The position numbers and the translations under genes are program-made. Below are positions 44,040 through 54,434 of a stretch of DNA of 64,000 nt, one piece after another. Every line of letters begins with the position of its first letter. Positions within the stretch are counted from its first letter, which is position 1. The stretch comes from Lactarius indigo (lineage: Eukaryota > Basidiomycota > Agaricomycetes > Russulales > Russulaceae). The stretch spans positions 1,240,001 to 1,304,000 of the forward strand of contig JAFKAC010000005.1 in assembly GCA_025766275.1 (NCBI GenBank). Reading direction: 5' to 3'. The notes under the pieces were generated by a model. The model did no database searches and was not told the DNA's origin. It saw nothing but the letters and a program-made list of their open reading frames with translations.

Positions 44040-44750
44040 ATGTCTAAATTCGCGCCCCATAGTCGTTCTGCGAACAATCCCCGCCCCAATTCCTCAACAG
44101 TCTGCCAGAAATGCCTCCGCACAGGCCAGTTCAATGTACAAATTACTGAGGCGAACCTCACACTCCTAATACTGTAATGCAGGCCACTTCACATACGAGT
44201 GCAAATCCACTCGACCATACGTTTCGCGCCCGTCGCGCACGGCGCAGCTCGAGAACCCACGTCTTCTCGCCAAGTTAAAAGCGGACGGGAAACCTTCTAT
44301 TGAGGTCCCTGAGGAGTTCAAAAACAAGTTTGTTGTGACTTTTTAAGGTCGCCTAGTATTAACTAAAATTTCCCAAAGGAGCGGAACTGCGGACAGAATC
44401 CTGGAGGCGAAGGAGAAACAACGAGAGAAAGAAGACAAAGGACCCGCGAAGAAGAGGGCGAAGCGGTGCGTCTTTTCATTCTTACTCTTACTCGTTCTTT
44501 GCACCCTTACTGCAAGCCGCAACACGCTAGTTCGTCAAGTGCGCCCTCCTCTTCCGGTTCCTCATCTGAATCAGACTCGTCGACCGACTCACGGTCAGAG
44601 ACCTCAAGCTCAGGCTCTGTTTCCGGTTCGAGCTCTTACAGTTCGCGTTCACGAGACAGGGATGACAAGCGCAGGCGACCACGAGGGCGCAGTTTATCCA
44701 GATCATCTCATGAGTCTGAAAGGGAACGCAGCCGCAGTCCAAGGCGATGA
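44040..44750 (+). CDS. ZCCHC10: ZCCHC10-like zinc-knuckle protein
   Basis: Small nuclear CCHC zinc-knuckle protein with an RS-rich tail. MSKFAPHSRSANNPRPNSST, then the knuckle CQKCLRTGHFTYECKSTRPY (C-x2-C-x3-GH-x4-C), VSRPSRTAQLENPRLLAKLK, SGTADRILEAKEKQREKEDK, KKRAKR, and a Ser/Asp/Arg tail, stop 44750. This order matches human ZCCHC10. Intron 1 falls inside the knuckle at 44125-44182 and is GC-AG; two more GT..AG introns follow. RNA binding is likely but not shown. About 150 aa. Confidence 0.88.
44125..44182 (+). other. GC-AG intron inside the ZCCHC10 zinc knuckle
   Basis: Donor ACAG|GCCAGT, acceptor TGCAG|GCCAC. The shared GCCA lets the boundary slide four bases, but only the GC-AG option is a valid splice and only it rebuilds CLRTGHF. 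Confidence 0.75.
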
Positions 44751-44904
44751 TCATTCAGAACCTGCGGATGGCGATGCACCCTGATTTGTATTGTTCAGAA
44801 TGCCGCGTTAATAATATATGCACTGCACTCTCCAGAGCCAGCCCGTGCTGCTCAATGCGCACAGAGGTCGTGTTAAGTGAGCGACATTGAACCGGTAACA
44901 TGGG

Positions 44905-45763
44905 TCATGAACACCTTGCATCCGTTACTTTAGTATTCATTATGAGTGCAACGATGAGTCTGGCCAGCCGAAGTATCAGCGATGCCTTGCAAGACCGCAG
45001 CAACAATAAACCATACCCGTACAAGCCCAGAACTTCTGCAAAAATGAGGATCAAGACCATCGCCACAAATACCTTGGATTCTCGGACGTAGGCGCGGACG
45101 CACTATACGAACCACGTTGAGCCAGACAGACTACGGAGAAATGCTCCATGAAACGTACTGAATCCCCAACGATTCCAATGGCATATCCCGCTGCCAGTCC
45201 AGTAACACCACACGCAAGCCCTGCGCCCAGATGCAAAAAACCGGAATAGAGGGGGTAGTCGTGCGATGGATCGACTGTGTCCCTGTGTCAAAATTATGCA
45301 TGGAGCGTGGCGTGCTTTACCACTTACGTCCCCCTACAATTAGTACAGAGACCACGAGGCCGTACACCGCGATAATACCGGACATGACGACAGGAATGAG
45401 TGACTATTCGCCACAGTTGTGAGCTGCCGTCGCATTCAATGGCATGCAGAAAGAGAAGACGCCACCTTCATGATGAGCTCCGGTTTGAACTGTCCCAGCC
45501 CTGCAATGCCAATACCCGCTTTTGATGTTCCATATGCGGCACCGACAGCTGGACATGCAAGAGTTTGGTCAGCATATTCCTGGAGAGCAAGCGTCCTATA
45601 TTATACACACTGCTGAATATCATCTGAAAAGGGCACACATAAGTGGCAAGTTCGGGGTGTGAGACGAGGTGGGTATAAAACGAGGAAAGGGGAATCGGAC
45701 ACTCACGGAGGAAGCAACGCCCGCGAAGCCAAAGAATGGCGCGTAAGGTGGACAAGATGACAT
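44905..45763 (-). CDS. VMA3: V-ATPase V0 proteolipid subunit c
   Basis: Proton-translocating ring subunit of the vacuolar ATPase; two helical hairpins. Start at ATG 45763 ([19 protein letters not shown]), then [75 protein letters not shown], and [19 protein letters not shown] with the essential Glu in helix 4, ending [13 protein letters not shown] and stop 44905. About six short introns. Near VMA6 with only 136 bp between starts, on opposite strands. Confidence 0.95.
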
Positions 45764-45899
45764 AGTGAAAGGAACGGAATGTGTCTGTGTGTCGATGTCG
45801 ATGTCGATGTCGGTGGTCTCAAGCAGCAGCAGGTCGGAGTCTGAAAGTGCCTCAGTATACGACGTCAACTGCGCCTGCGCAACTCACCGCTCGTCAATC
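45764..45899. promoter_or_regulatory. Shared VMA3/VMA6 divergent promoter with GTCGAT microsatellite
   Basis: All upstream sequence for the two V0 subunit genes lies in 136 bp. It holds a GTCGAT repeat (45791-45812, three units plus partial). No TATA element was recognised. Co-regulation is inferred from layout and shared complex. Confidence 0.55.
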
Positions 45900-47218
45900 A
45901 TGGAAGCACTCTTCTTCAACGTACGCGTCTACAGCTCCCACCATCTCCCACCATCCTCCACAATCCTCACTGACTCAGGTTCTGGTGTGCGCAGGTCGAT
46001 ACAGGGTTCTTGGAGGGGATCGTTAGGGGGTACAGGTCTAGTCTGCTCACACAGGGCCAGTATGCCACCTTGACGCAGTGCGAGACACTTGAAGGTTCGC
46101 GTTCCGTTGCAGAAGGATGACAAACTTTGATCTCATGCACGAAAACTCATCATAGACTTGCGAACCCAGCTAGCGTCGACGGACTATGGCAACTTCCTCG
46201 CGAATGAACCATCGCCTATCTCGACGTCCACCATAGCGGACAAGGCGCTCAAAAATCTAGTCGATCAATTCAACTATGTTCGAAGTAATGCGGTCGCACC
46301 GCTTGACAAGTTCCTCGACTACATAACGTATGTTCGGTTACACTTGAGCCGAGAGCTAACGGAAGGGAACACCTCTTTTAAGATATGCATATATGATTGA
46401 CAACCTCGTGTTGTTGATCACTGGTACACTTCACAAGCGCAAGCTCACAGAGCTTCTGAAGCGATGCCACCCACTAGGCTGGTTCGAGGGTATGCCTGCG
46501 CTCGGGGTGCCGACTAACGCAGAGGAGCTGTATCATACCGTGCTTGTAGAGACGCCATTGGGTACGTGCTTTCGTGCGGACATTCAACCGCCAAGAGTCT
46601 TAGCAGTTAAAATGCACAGCCGAATACTTCCGGGATTGCTTAAAGGTCGACGACTTGGATGCATTGAACATCGAAATTATTCGGAACACGCTCTACAAAG
46701 CGTACTTGGAAGACTTTGAGCGGTTTTGCCAATCACTCGGCGGCCCAACGGCCGACGTAATGGGACGGATCCTCGCCTTCGAGGCGGACCGAAGGTCGAT
46801 TAACATCACTATCAACTCTATTGGCACAGAACTGTCGAAGGAGCAGCGGGCAAGATTATTTCCGATGATCGGCCGCCTGTACCCAGGGGGAAACAACGCG
46901 CTCGCAAAGGCCGATGACATCGACCAAGTGCGGAACGCATGCGACAGCGTGACGGAGTACCGTGGGTTCTTTGAAGGCGTTGGCACGAACGGCGCGTCTC
47001 ACGGTGACGACGAGGGGGCGGCCGCGCAAATTGAAGACAAGTTCTTCGTGGAAGAAGTCAATTTGAACAAGATGGCGTTTCTACAGCAGTTCCAGTATGG
47101 AGTTTTCTACGCGTATGTGAAATTGAAGGAGCAGGAGATTCGGAACATTACATGGATCTCAGAGTGTATCGCCCAAGAGGCGCGAGACCGGATACAAGAT
47201 TATATACCATTGTTTTAA
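45900..47218 (+). CDS. VMA6: V-ATPase V0 subunit d
   Basis: Links the central stalk to the c-ring. Start at ATG 45900 (MEALFFN), then [175 protein letters not shown] stop 47218. Family length (about 350 aa). Five introns. Some frame changes at 46,560-46,630 are explained by an intron. Confidence 0.95.
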
Positions 47219-47467
47219 TTCATAACAAATTAAATAACGGTCGTTATGTCATCGGAAACGGAGTCGGAGCCGTTCCAGAATGAGATAAATTTAACAACTG
47301 TCAGCAAACTTAATTGCTATTGTCGCAAAGCACGACGCTCAACGCCAAGGTTTGTTTGATCTGTGTGCCCACAGCAGTGCACATGGGCCACATGGCCTGT
47401 AAACATGTCTTGGTGTCAATAATTATATATCCCTCTGCCCATATGCCTTCTTCCTTCGCCCCTTTCC

Positions 47468-48604
47468 ATGTCCGCCTTTGACGACTCAGATGCATCTCGC
47501 CATCATTTCCTCACTACCATCCTCATAGTCGCTCCTCTCGGTGCTACCTTGGTTCCTATCATCTGTACCCTCGTCTTCTTCGCCCCGAGCGAGTCGAGAA
47601 AGCGTCCCGTATTTCTCCTCAACATACTCGCTTGTTTCCTCGGCATCTGTCAAGCCATCTTTTTCGCTTCTCTCAATTCCTCCGTCCTTCTCCATCCCGA
47701 CAAATATGTTTCACGTACGACGCTCATTGCTGCAATTGCCGTCCTCCTTGCCCCCCCAATACTCGTCGACTCAATTCTACTCTTCCGTCTTCTCGCTTTT
47801 TACCCTATTCAGCTTACTCCACGCAAGACCCTCATCGCTGTTCTGATGCCCACTTGTCTCGTGAAGGCCGCACGTCTTGCTTGTCTCATCGCCTTCATCG
47901 CCACCTACCCTGTTTCACGCCTCGACGCACCAGGCTATATTGCGGTGCAGGGGCTCATATGGGGCCGCGGACATTGGGTAATTGCTATCTTCGCACTTCA
48001 AGCGCTTGATAATACGTGCGTGCCATCATTTATTGGCTACGCGCGCCAATCTTGACCGAACGAATCCTGATCAGATATGTATCATCGATGTTCCTTTACA
48101 AACTCTATCGGTTTGGTTATACTACCCAAAAGGCAGTAGGTGGTTCTAGGGGTGAGTACTCTTCTGCTGCGATCGGTGGATACAGCACCCTGACAGAGAC
48201 CGCACTCAAGAAGATATCTTCTCTCGGGTACCCGCTGTCTTTATAATTGCACTTGGAAATTATGTGGTTCCGTACGTCGTATCCGCCCAAATAGTCTCTC
48301 TAAGCATTAATTAACACACCACCTCAGGGTTACAATTGATATTTTGATCATAATACTCATGACACTCCTTCCGGATTGGGTCGGCGGCGTATACATCCTC
48401 TTTATCGCCAATTTCGTCACCATTTTTGGTATCGTGTTTGCCACTGTCTGGACAACCAACCAGAACTGGATTTTACGTCGAATGGCTGAAGCCGGCCTTG
48501 ATGGACGCACGCGATCCACCATGCGCTTTCAATCCAAGTCCATCGTCGATGCACTCTCCGTATACGACCCATACGATTCCACAGACCTCTTCCCCCACCC
48601 GTGA
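47468..48604 (+). CDS. Seven-transmembrane protein, GPCR-like, uncharacterised
   Basis: Start at ATG 47468 (MSAFDDSDASRHHFLTTILI). Seven hydrophobic segments after splicing: FLTTILIVAPLGATLVPIIC; FLLNILACFLGICQAIFFAS; LIAAIAVLLAPPILVDSILL; KTLIAVLMPTCLVKAARLAC; VIAIFALQALDNTYVSSMFL; RVPAVFIIALGNYVVPVTID; GVYILFIANFVTIFGIVFAT. Three introns; the second acceptor is CAGAG|AC, the only one giving SRDRTQEDIFSRVPAV in frame. C-terminal tail short and cytoplasmic by prediction. Topology resembles basidiomycete 7TM orphan proteins; ligand and G-protein coupling unknown. Stop 48604. Confidence 0.72.
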
Positions 48605-49168
48605 TGAGCTCCCCGCACAGTAACCGCCTTGGGTGTTGCAAAAGACCGCACACCCCCATTTTCAGCTACTCGACCAACTGTTTGACGTTCTGACCAACGC
48701 CGGAATCATTCACACGGATGCTTCCTGCCCAGCTCCTTGGTACAGGGGGCTGTCACCATCTGGGCCTCGTAACGCAGCTGATGGATGAGGGTCACACGCA
48801 CAGCAATACATTCGCAGTCAGAAAGAAGTGTGTGCTTTCACAAATGACGTTCTCGGAGATTAGCTATCAGTTCTGCCGAGCAGAGTCTGGGCGTCATGGG
48901 ACCCATATCAAACCACTTGAACCGTGGGCGCTGTAGTAACGCCCTTTGTACCAGAACTAGAGTTTGAGTCTCTTGTCTCGGATCTCAGCTAGTCCCGCGC
49001 CTGTTCACTACTGTACCAAATAGTGAATAGTATGTACTGTATTGAATGCGATACTAGCCGTGACGACAATATGATTTAGCATGTGTCGTACCTCGTGTCA
49101 TCTACTGGAAACTTGATTCGGATCTCGCCGTGAAGTCTTCCTTAGCTCTTTGCCTCGTTGAGGTCAAC
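48605..49168. other. Intergenic region before ORC2
   Basis: About 560 bases, no gene recognised; open frames are short. Must hold the ORC2 promoter. No TATA or other element confirmed. Confidence 0.5.
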
Positions 49169-50455
49169 ATGAGTTCTTACTGTAGTTCAGATCATGACTC
49201 GGAATTTTATTCTGACTTTGAGAACACTCCGTCGAAAGGGCGCACTCGGTCCTCTTCTCGCGCCTCTGACTTTACCGCCGACGACAATCCCGACGATGGC
49301 CCTGGTTCTTACACTTCCTTCGATGCTTACTTTCTGCACGCATCCCGGCCCTCACGCACCTCCTCAAACGTCTTCTCGCAACTCGTCCAGCCACTTTCAC
49401 CCGATGAATACGCTGCTTCCCTCCCCCGCGCCTTCTACACGCTCCCCTTCTCCGATGCGTCGACGCGTCTCCTAGAGCAGTCCCACCGCCCACACCTACC
49501 GCGCTACCTCCTCGAACTCGCCGAGGGCTTCAACCTGCTCTTCTACGGCCTCGGCTCAAAACGCCGCGTGCTCAACGAGCTCGCACGAGCATGCGCCACT
49601 CGCGCACGCGCACACGTCCTCGTGCTCAACGCCTTCCAGCCCTCCTTCTCCACGCGCGACATCCTCACCACGCTTGCACACCTCCCAGGCGAACCACAGG
49701 ACGTCGATGGCGTCGCGCAATTCCTCTCCTCGTCAGGAAGACGCCGGCGGCTCGTGCTCGTCGTGCACAACATCGACGCGCCAGCACTGCGTACAACGCC
49801 CAAGGCGCGCGCGCTGCTCGCGGCCCTCGCAGCGCTGGACGGCGTGCAGGTCGCCGCGTCCGTAGACCACGTCGTCGGCGCGCCGCTGCTCTGGACGTCC
49901 ACGGAAATGCTCGCGCGCCGATGGCTCTGGCACGACCTTACCACCCTCGCGCCATACGACGCTGAACTTGCCGCCGCGGACCCTGCGTCGTTGCGCGCTG
50001 CCCCCACTACTGCGCGTGGGAGCTCTGGGGGCGCCCTTGTGGAGGGATCTGGCGCGGCAGTTGCGGGCCTGGGCGTCGGCGTAGGACAGATGACGGAGAC
50101 GGCGGCCGTACACGTATTGGCCGCCGTGACGCAACGGGCGCGCAAGTTGTTCGTGCTGATGGGCCAGCGGCAGCTCGAGGCGCTGGCTGATGCAGGAAAT
50201 GTAGAGCCGACTAACCCTGCAGACTCGGGTGATGTCGCGATTGCTTACGATGTACTGTTCAATCTGGCACGGGATAATTTCATCGCGACGAATGACACAG
50301 CACTGCGCGCGTTGCTTGGGGAGTTTAGGGACCATCGTTTGGTCGTTACCATCAGCACGGGTGCAATGGGTGCGGGCGAGATGCTATGGATTCCGCTACG
50401 GAAGGAGAGACTCAAGAAATTGTTGGACGGATTACAGCAGCAGGATCCTCCATAA
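49169..50455 (+). CDS. ORC2: Origin recognition complex subunit 2
   Basis: ORC subunit for replication origin licensing. Single exon of 428 aa, unusual among its intron-rich neighbours. Start at ATG 49169 (MSSYCSSDHDSEFYSDFEN). ORC2 signature: SFDAYFLHASRPSRTSSNVF, LVQPLSPDEYAASL, HLPRYLLELAEGFNLLFYGL, GSKRRVLNELA, VLVLNAFQPSFSTRDILTTL, LVLVVHNIDAPALRTTPKAR, LLWTSTEMLARRWLWHDLTT, then the winged-helix C-terminus NFIATNDTALRALLGEFRDH and LKKLLDGL. Internally GC-rich (49,500-50,150) with Ala-rich low complexity (SGGALVEGSGAAVAGLGVG), perhaps an insertion relative to the family. Convergent with ERG24, 56 bp apart. Confidence 0.93.
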   Translation: MSSYCSSDHDSEFYSDFENTPSKGRTRSSSRASDFTADDNPDDGPGSYTSFDAYFLHASRPSRTSSNVFSQLVQPLSPDEYAASLPRAFYTLPFSDASTRLLEQSHRPHLPRYLLELAEGFNLLFYGLGSKRRVLNELARACATRARAHVLVLNAFQPSFSTRDILTTLAHLPGEPQDVDGVAQFLSSSGRRRRLVLVVHNIDAPALRTTPKARALLAALAALDGVQVAASVDHVVGAPLLWTSTEMLARRWLWHDLTTLAPYDAELAAADPASLRAAPTTARGSSGGALVEGSGAAVAGLGVGVGQMTETAAVHVLAAVTQRARKLFVLMGQRQLEALADAGNVEPTNPADSGDVAIAYDVLFNLARDNFIATNDTALRALLGEFRDHRLVVTISTGAMGAGEMLWIPLRKERLKKLLDGLQQQDPP

Positions 50456-50511
50456 TCTGACCATAAAATCATATTATGTAGTCGTAATTCGCCAGAAAAA
50501 TCAGTCACTAT

Positions 50512-52147
50512 CTAGTAAATATAGGGGATGATGCGATATGGAACGAGTTTCTGGTACCTAAGCCAATCCTTCCCATACCTGCCCATGATTGAATGAATAA
50601 GTCGTTTTCAAGAGAAATGAAGAGTAGAGTTGAACGTACTTCTTTTCACATTTTTCTTCATCACGTCGCTGTCTATGAATAAGGAGCACGCCAAAGTACA
50701 CAACGTAGAAATAAGTGAGGGGGGTTTGAAAGCCGGTTGGAAGAGACCATGCGAGAGCCATCAAGAGGTCACCCCTTTGAATGATTAAGATGAAGTTACA
50801 CAAGTAGTTGAACCACAACGTACATGTAATTTGGGTGGCGTGACACGCTCCACCAACCAGAGGTGAGCAGCTTAGATCCCTGCTCGGTCGTAATGTATGC
50901 GAGGTCTGTTTTGTCATGAGACGGCAATTACTTGGAAACTGAAGTCATGTGGACGCACTCTTGGGGTTATGTCCGTTTCGGAATGCGTTCTTCTCGTTGT
51001 TTGATCCCCTGAAGATGTAATAACCAATGGAATTGACTGCGAAAATCGCGGCGCTCCAGGCATATCCGAGCTCCATTGGTCGGAATACAAGGTAGCGCGC
51101 CTGAAGGGAATACACGAAAGGCACCCAGAGCAGGTCGCCGAAGGAGAGCATAAAGCCGAATCCGTCATAAGTGATATCCATGGTTGTCAGAACCGCGGGC
51201 TACATGTGACGCTCAGCGGCAGGTTTGGAGAGTATCTCTCGACGAAAATTTCACCTCGTTGTACAAAGCATCAGCGATATAGAGGCCTTGGAAGAAGACG
51301 ACGAGTATCATTGAATCTGTGATGCGTCCCTCAAGGCGGACGGCCTGTGCGCAAGCCATGCTTATGTCGATCAACAACCAAAGGATCAAGCCAGGACGAA
51401 GCTCGTTGAATGACTTGATGTCTAATGACCCAACGGTCGGGTTCAACTCACGCCCGATGTAGAACTGTTGAGTTGTGTGCGTGAGTCGGACGAAAAAATA
51501 AGAGGTATCACGTAGGGCGTGAACATACATCATAAATGAAATTGCCACTGTTGCCGCCAATGGCTAGCAACTTTCCTTTCTGGAAGGAGAGCGCGTAGCA
51601 AAGGATAGCTTGAAGGAAGGACATCGACAAAGCTGCGCTCATAAAGCCAACCCAATGGTCATAAAAGAACGTGAAGGACTCGACACCAGCGCGTAAGATG
51701 CAGCCGGTGGAAAGGCCGAGGGCCAGAAGTGCTGTGGAGAACGCTATTCGAGTCATAAGATTGTGGAGAAAGTGGTTCGAGAGGGAAAATCGTACCATTA
51801 ATCTTATAGTTTTGATATTTGCCGTTTCGCAACTGCGTCCCTTGGACCCAGTCGCCTGGAAGGACCGCCCAAGCTAGCAAGCAAGAAGCATACCAGCTGT
51901 AGTAAAGAGCGAAGGCCTTTGGATCCCATAGTTTCCACCAAAAAGCGGGATCTGACACCGCCCCGACAAGAGATGGGTAGAGGGTGTCGATAGGGGGTGG
52001 GCAACCGCCAGACGACTCGTTGCAAGAAAAGTAAAGGACATATGCAAGAGTTGGTACACCAAAGGTGATTAAAAAGGCTCCTGGGGGACCCAAGAACTCG
52101 TAGGAAGTTGTTTTGGGATTTAGGACAGCACGCTTGGGGTCTGACAT
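50512..52147 (-). CDS. ERG24: Delta(14)-sterol reductase
   Basis: Reduces the C14-C15 double bond in ergosterol synthesis; ER membrane, about 430 aa. Start at ATG 52147 ([20 protein letters not shown]), then [36 protein letters not shown], then [145 protein letters not shown], stop 50512. The C-terminal reductase signature SRHPNY is intact. Six or so introns. Divergent from the Ser-rich protein. Confidence 0.94.
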
Positions 52148-52337
52148 GGTGGTCTGTTGGAATTGCAGGCGAGTCGCGTCGCCATCGCGCTTTCATCACG
52201 TGTGGTTACCTTTTATGGTAAAGATTAATTTCGGGTTCAAGGTAAGCGCTTTAGTGCTTCAGCACCCTCCTCAGAGTTCCAGCCCCAAGTTATACCCCCT
52301 CCCCACCTCCCGAGTGCGCTCAAGTGCGCCTGTACTT

Positions 52338-54321
52338 ATGGGTTTCTTCTCCTCACGACGACACGATACAGACGTCTTTCTTGACGCCAGCAGCCAACAC
52401 CTGGGTAACTCCCCGTCTCCCGGGGTCATCCGTTCCCGTTTCGTACGTATGACGCTGCGCTCGTCCTCTCTTTCATTCCATGCGTCACCGATCGTTTCCA
52501 TTCACTCTGAAGCAGTATGGCAGGAACAAGGGGAAATCGCGGGATGCAGGCGCTTTTCTTCCCCAAGGGGCAATCCCCTCCCCAGCACATTCAAGAGGGG
52601 AACCGAGTTTCAATGATTCACCATCTACCTTCAGCGGACGTCGCTCTACCAAGGGGGGTGATACGAGGAGCACGTCTGAATCCCCGATGCTACCGTCCCC
52701 CCCACACAAGACGTCAAAGAGTCCAGCGAGCACTCGTGCCTCGACTGATGCCTTAACGCATGTTTCCCTTTCTCTCACACGCTCTCTTACTGACCTCTTC
52801 TTTTCTAGGATTATGTTGGCACAGAGGTTGGCCGAACTGGCGTCGGCCAATGCAGAGGGTTTGCTCGAGTACGTGGCATCAATCAATTCAGTTGGTTACT
52901 TCGAATTGAATCACAAGTTAGCGACGACGAATATAGACTACTTCGCCAGAACCTGTTCGAGCGACTCGGCAACTCGACAGTCCCGCAGGAAAATCCAGTT
53001 GTTCCCACCGCCGGTCCAAGTCGACCTCGTCCGCCTGGGAGTGCGTATCTATTCTTGGCTTCGTTCTGGGTCGGTCTCTAACACGCCTTCTTAAGCACCG
53101 CAGCGTAAAGACTCGGGTCGCGCTCCTTCTGTGCAGTCCAAAGGGACGACGTCTTCTTCGATCTCTGGTTTCCTCAGGCGAGCAACCGGACGAAGGAACG
53201 CTTCTACCGATACAGACCTTCACAGTGATTCGACCAGCTTCCTCTCTGCAAGCTCAAATTCACCAAACACCTTCACACGCCGTCTTCTTCGATTATCATC
53301 GTCGAAGCAGAGCAGCACGGCCTCCTTGAGGGTCGATACAGCAACTTCTGGACTCGACGGTCTCTCCCCAGCTTACGCCTCGAGTCCGAGGCGTTCCGGC
53401 GGTCCAGGCAATTCCGCTAGTCCCTCTATATCACGATCCTCTACGACACGGAGTAAACGTCAGGCACCACCACCGCCCTCCGCTTTCCATCATCGCTCGA
53501 ACGGAGCTGAGCCTAAGCGAATGCAAACGCATTCAGCCATTTTAGACGACGATGTGGATGACGGAGAACTCAAGTCCTCGAAAGAAATTCGCGCGCAAAT
53601 CGAAGCCGTAGAAGCCGAAGGACGCAGACTCATGGATGCCTTTAACGGTCTTGAATTGAGTGCCCTGACCCGAAAATCTCAATCCCCCGCCCTCTCGTCT
53701 TCTGGCCATTTCCTTCAGGGCTTTGATTCCTTTGATTCGTCGTGGTCGTTCCGCCCACCGAAGGATGCAGACGGGATGTCACTGCGCTCCACGACGTCGA
53801 ATGGGACTAGTCACCGGTCACCAGTTCGGACCCCCCGAACATTACCGAATCCGCCATTAGTTTCGCAACCCGTCTTACTCGGCCGCAAGTCATCACTTTC
53901 TTCAATCTCGTCGAGGGGGCGCAGTGGCCCGACAAATGGCGCCCCACATTTACCTGCTTTACCGTCTTCGTTGGGACGTTTATGGGCTGGCAGTTCCTCA
54001 AGTGTCAACCTGACGCGCAGCACAGGACATCTGCCATTGGCGCCCGTGGCAGAAGGTGATAGCCGCGAATCCGTTGAGGGGCATGTACGTCACCTGCATA
54101 TTGATACATCGCCGTCCGCGCTTTTAGGGACAACAACACCCGTTTCCTCGCGGAAGCACGAGGTAGTTGGAGACGAGGGAGACATTATGGCACTGGAGTC
54201 GGAGATGTCGGAGATTAGACGAAGACGAGCGGAAGTGATGGGAAGATACGACGAACGGCTGGGCTATTTGCGAGCCAAGCTCAAGGGAGCAGAGCTTCAT
54301 GAAAAGTTATTACGGCGGTGA
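52338..54321 (+). CDS. Ser-rich protein with C-terminal coiled coil, uncharacterised
   Basis: Start at ATG 52338 (MGFFSSRRHDTDVFLDASSQ). Exons join as RLAELASANAEGLLDDDEYR and LLRQNLFERLGNSTVPQENP, then TPQRKDSGRAPSVQ. Most of the protein is Ser/Pro/Arg-rich and disordered (SSSISGFLRRATGRRN, RSKRQAPPPPSAFHHR). Two short helices are conserved-looking: SSKEIRAQIEAVEAEGRRLM and, at the C-terminus, ALESEMSEIRRRRAEVMGRY DERLGYLRAKLKG, likely coiled coil. Stop 54321. Proteins of this type occur throughout Agaricomycetes without a function. Four introns; one near 52,765-52,821 has two possible boundaries. Confidence 0.7.
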
Positions 54322-54434
54322 ATATTACTTGACTATTATGTAATGGGTATTCGCGGACCGGGGGTGCCGGTTGTTAGCTTTTTGTGGAGAGACTTGGGCT
54401 CTCTGCCACGAACCACATACGGGCCACATCGACC

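Noticed and set aside
49543..50335. Long minus-strand frames inside ORC2
   Set aside because: Caused by GC-rich codons; Arg/Ala/Ser-rich without domain.
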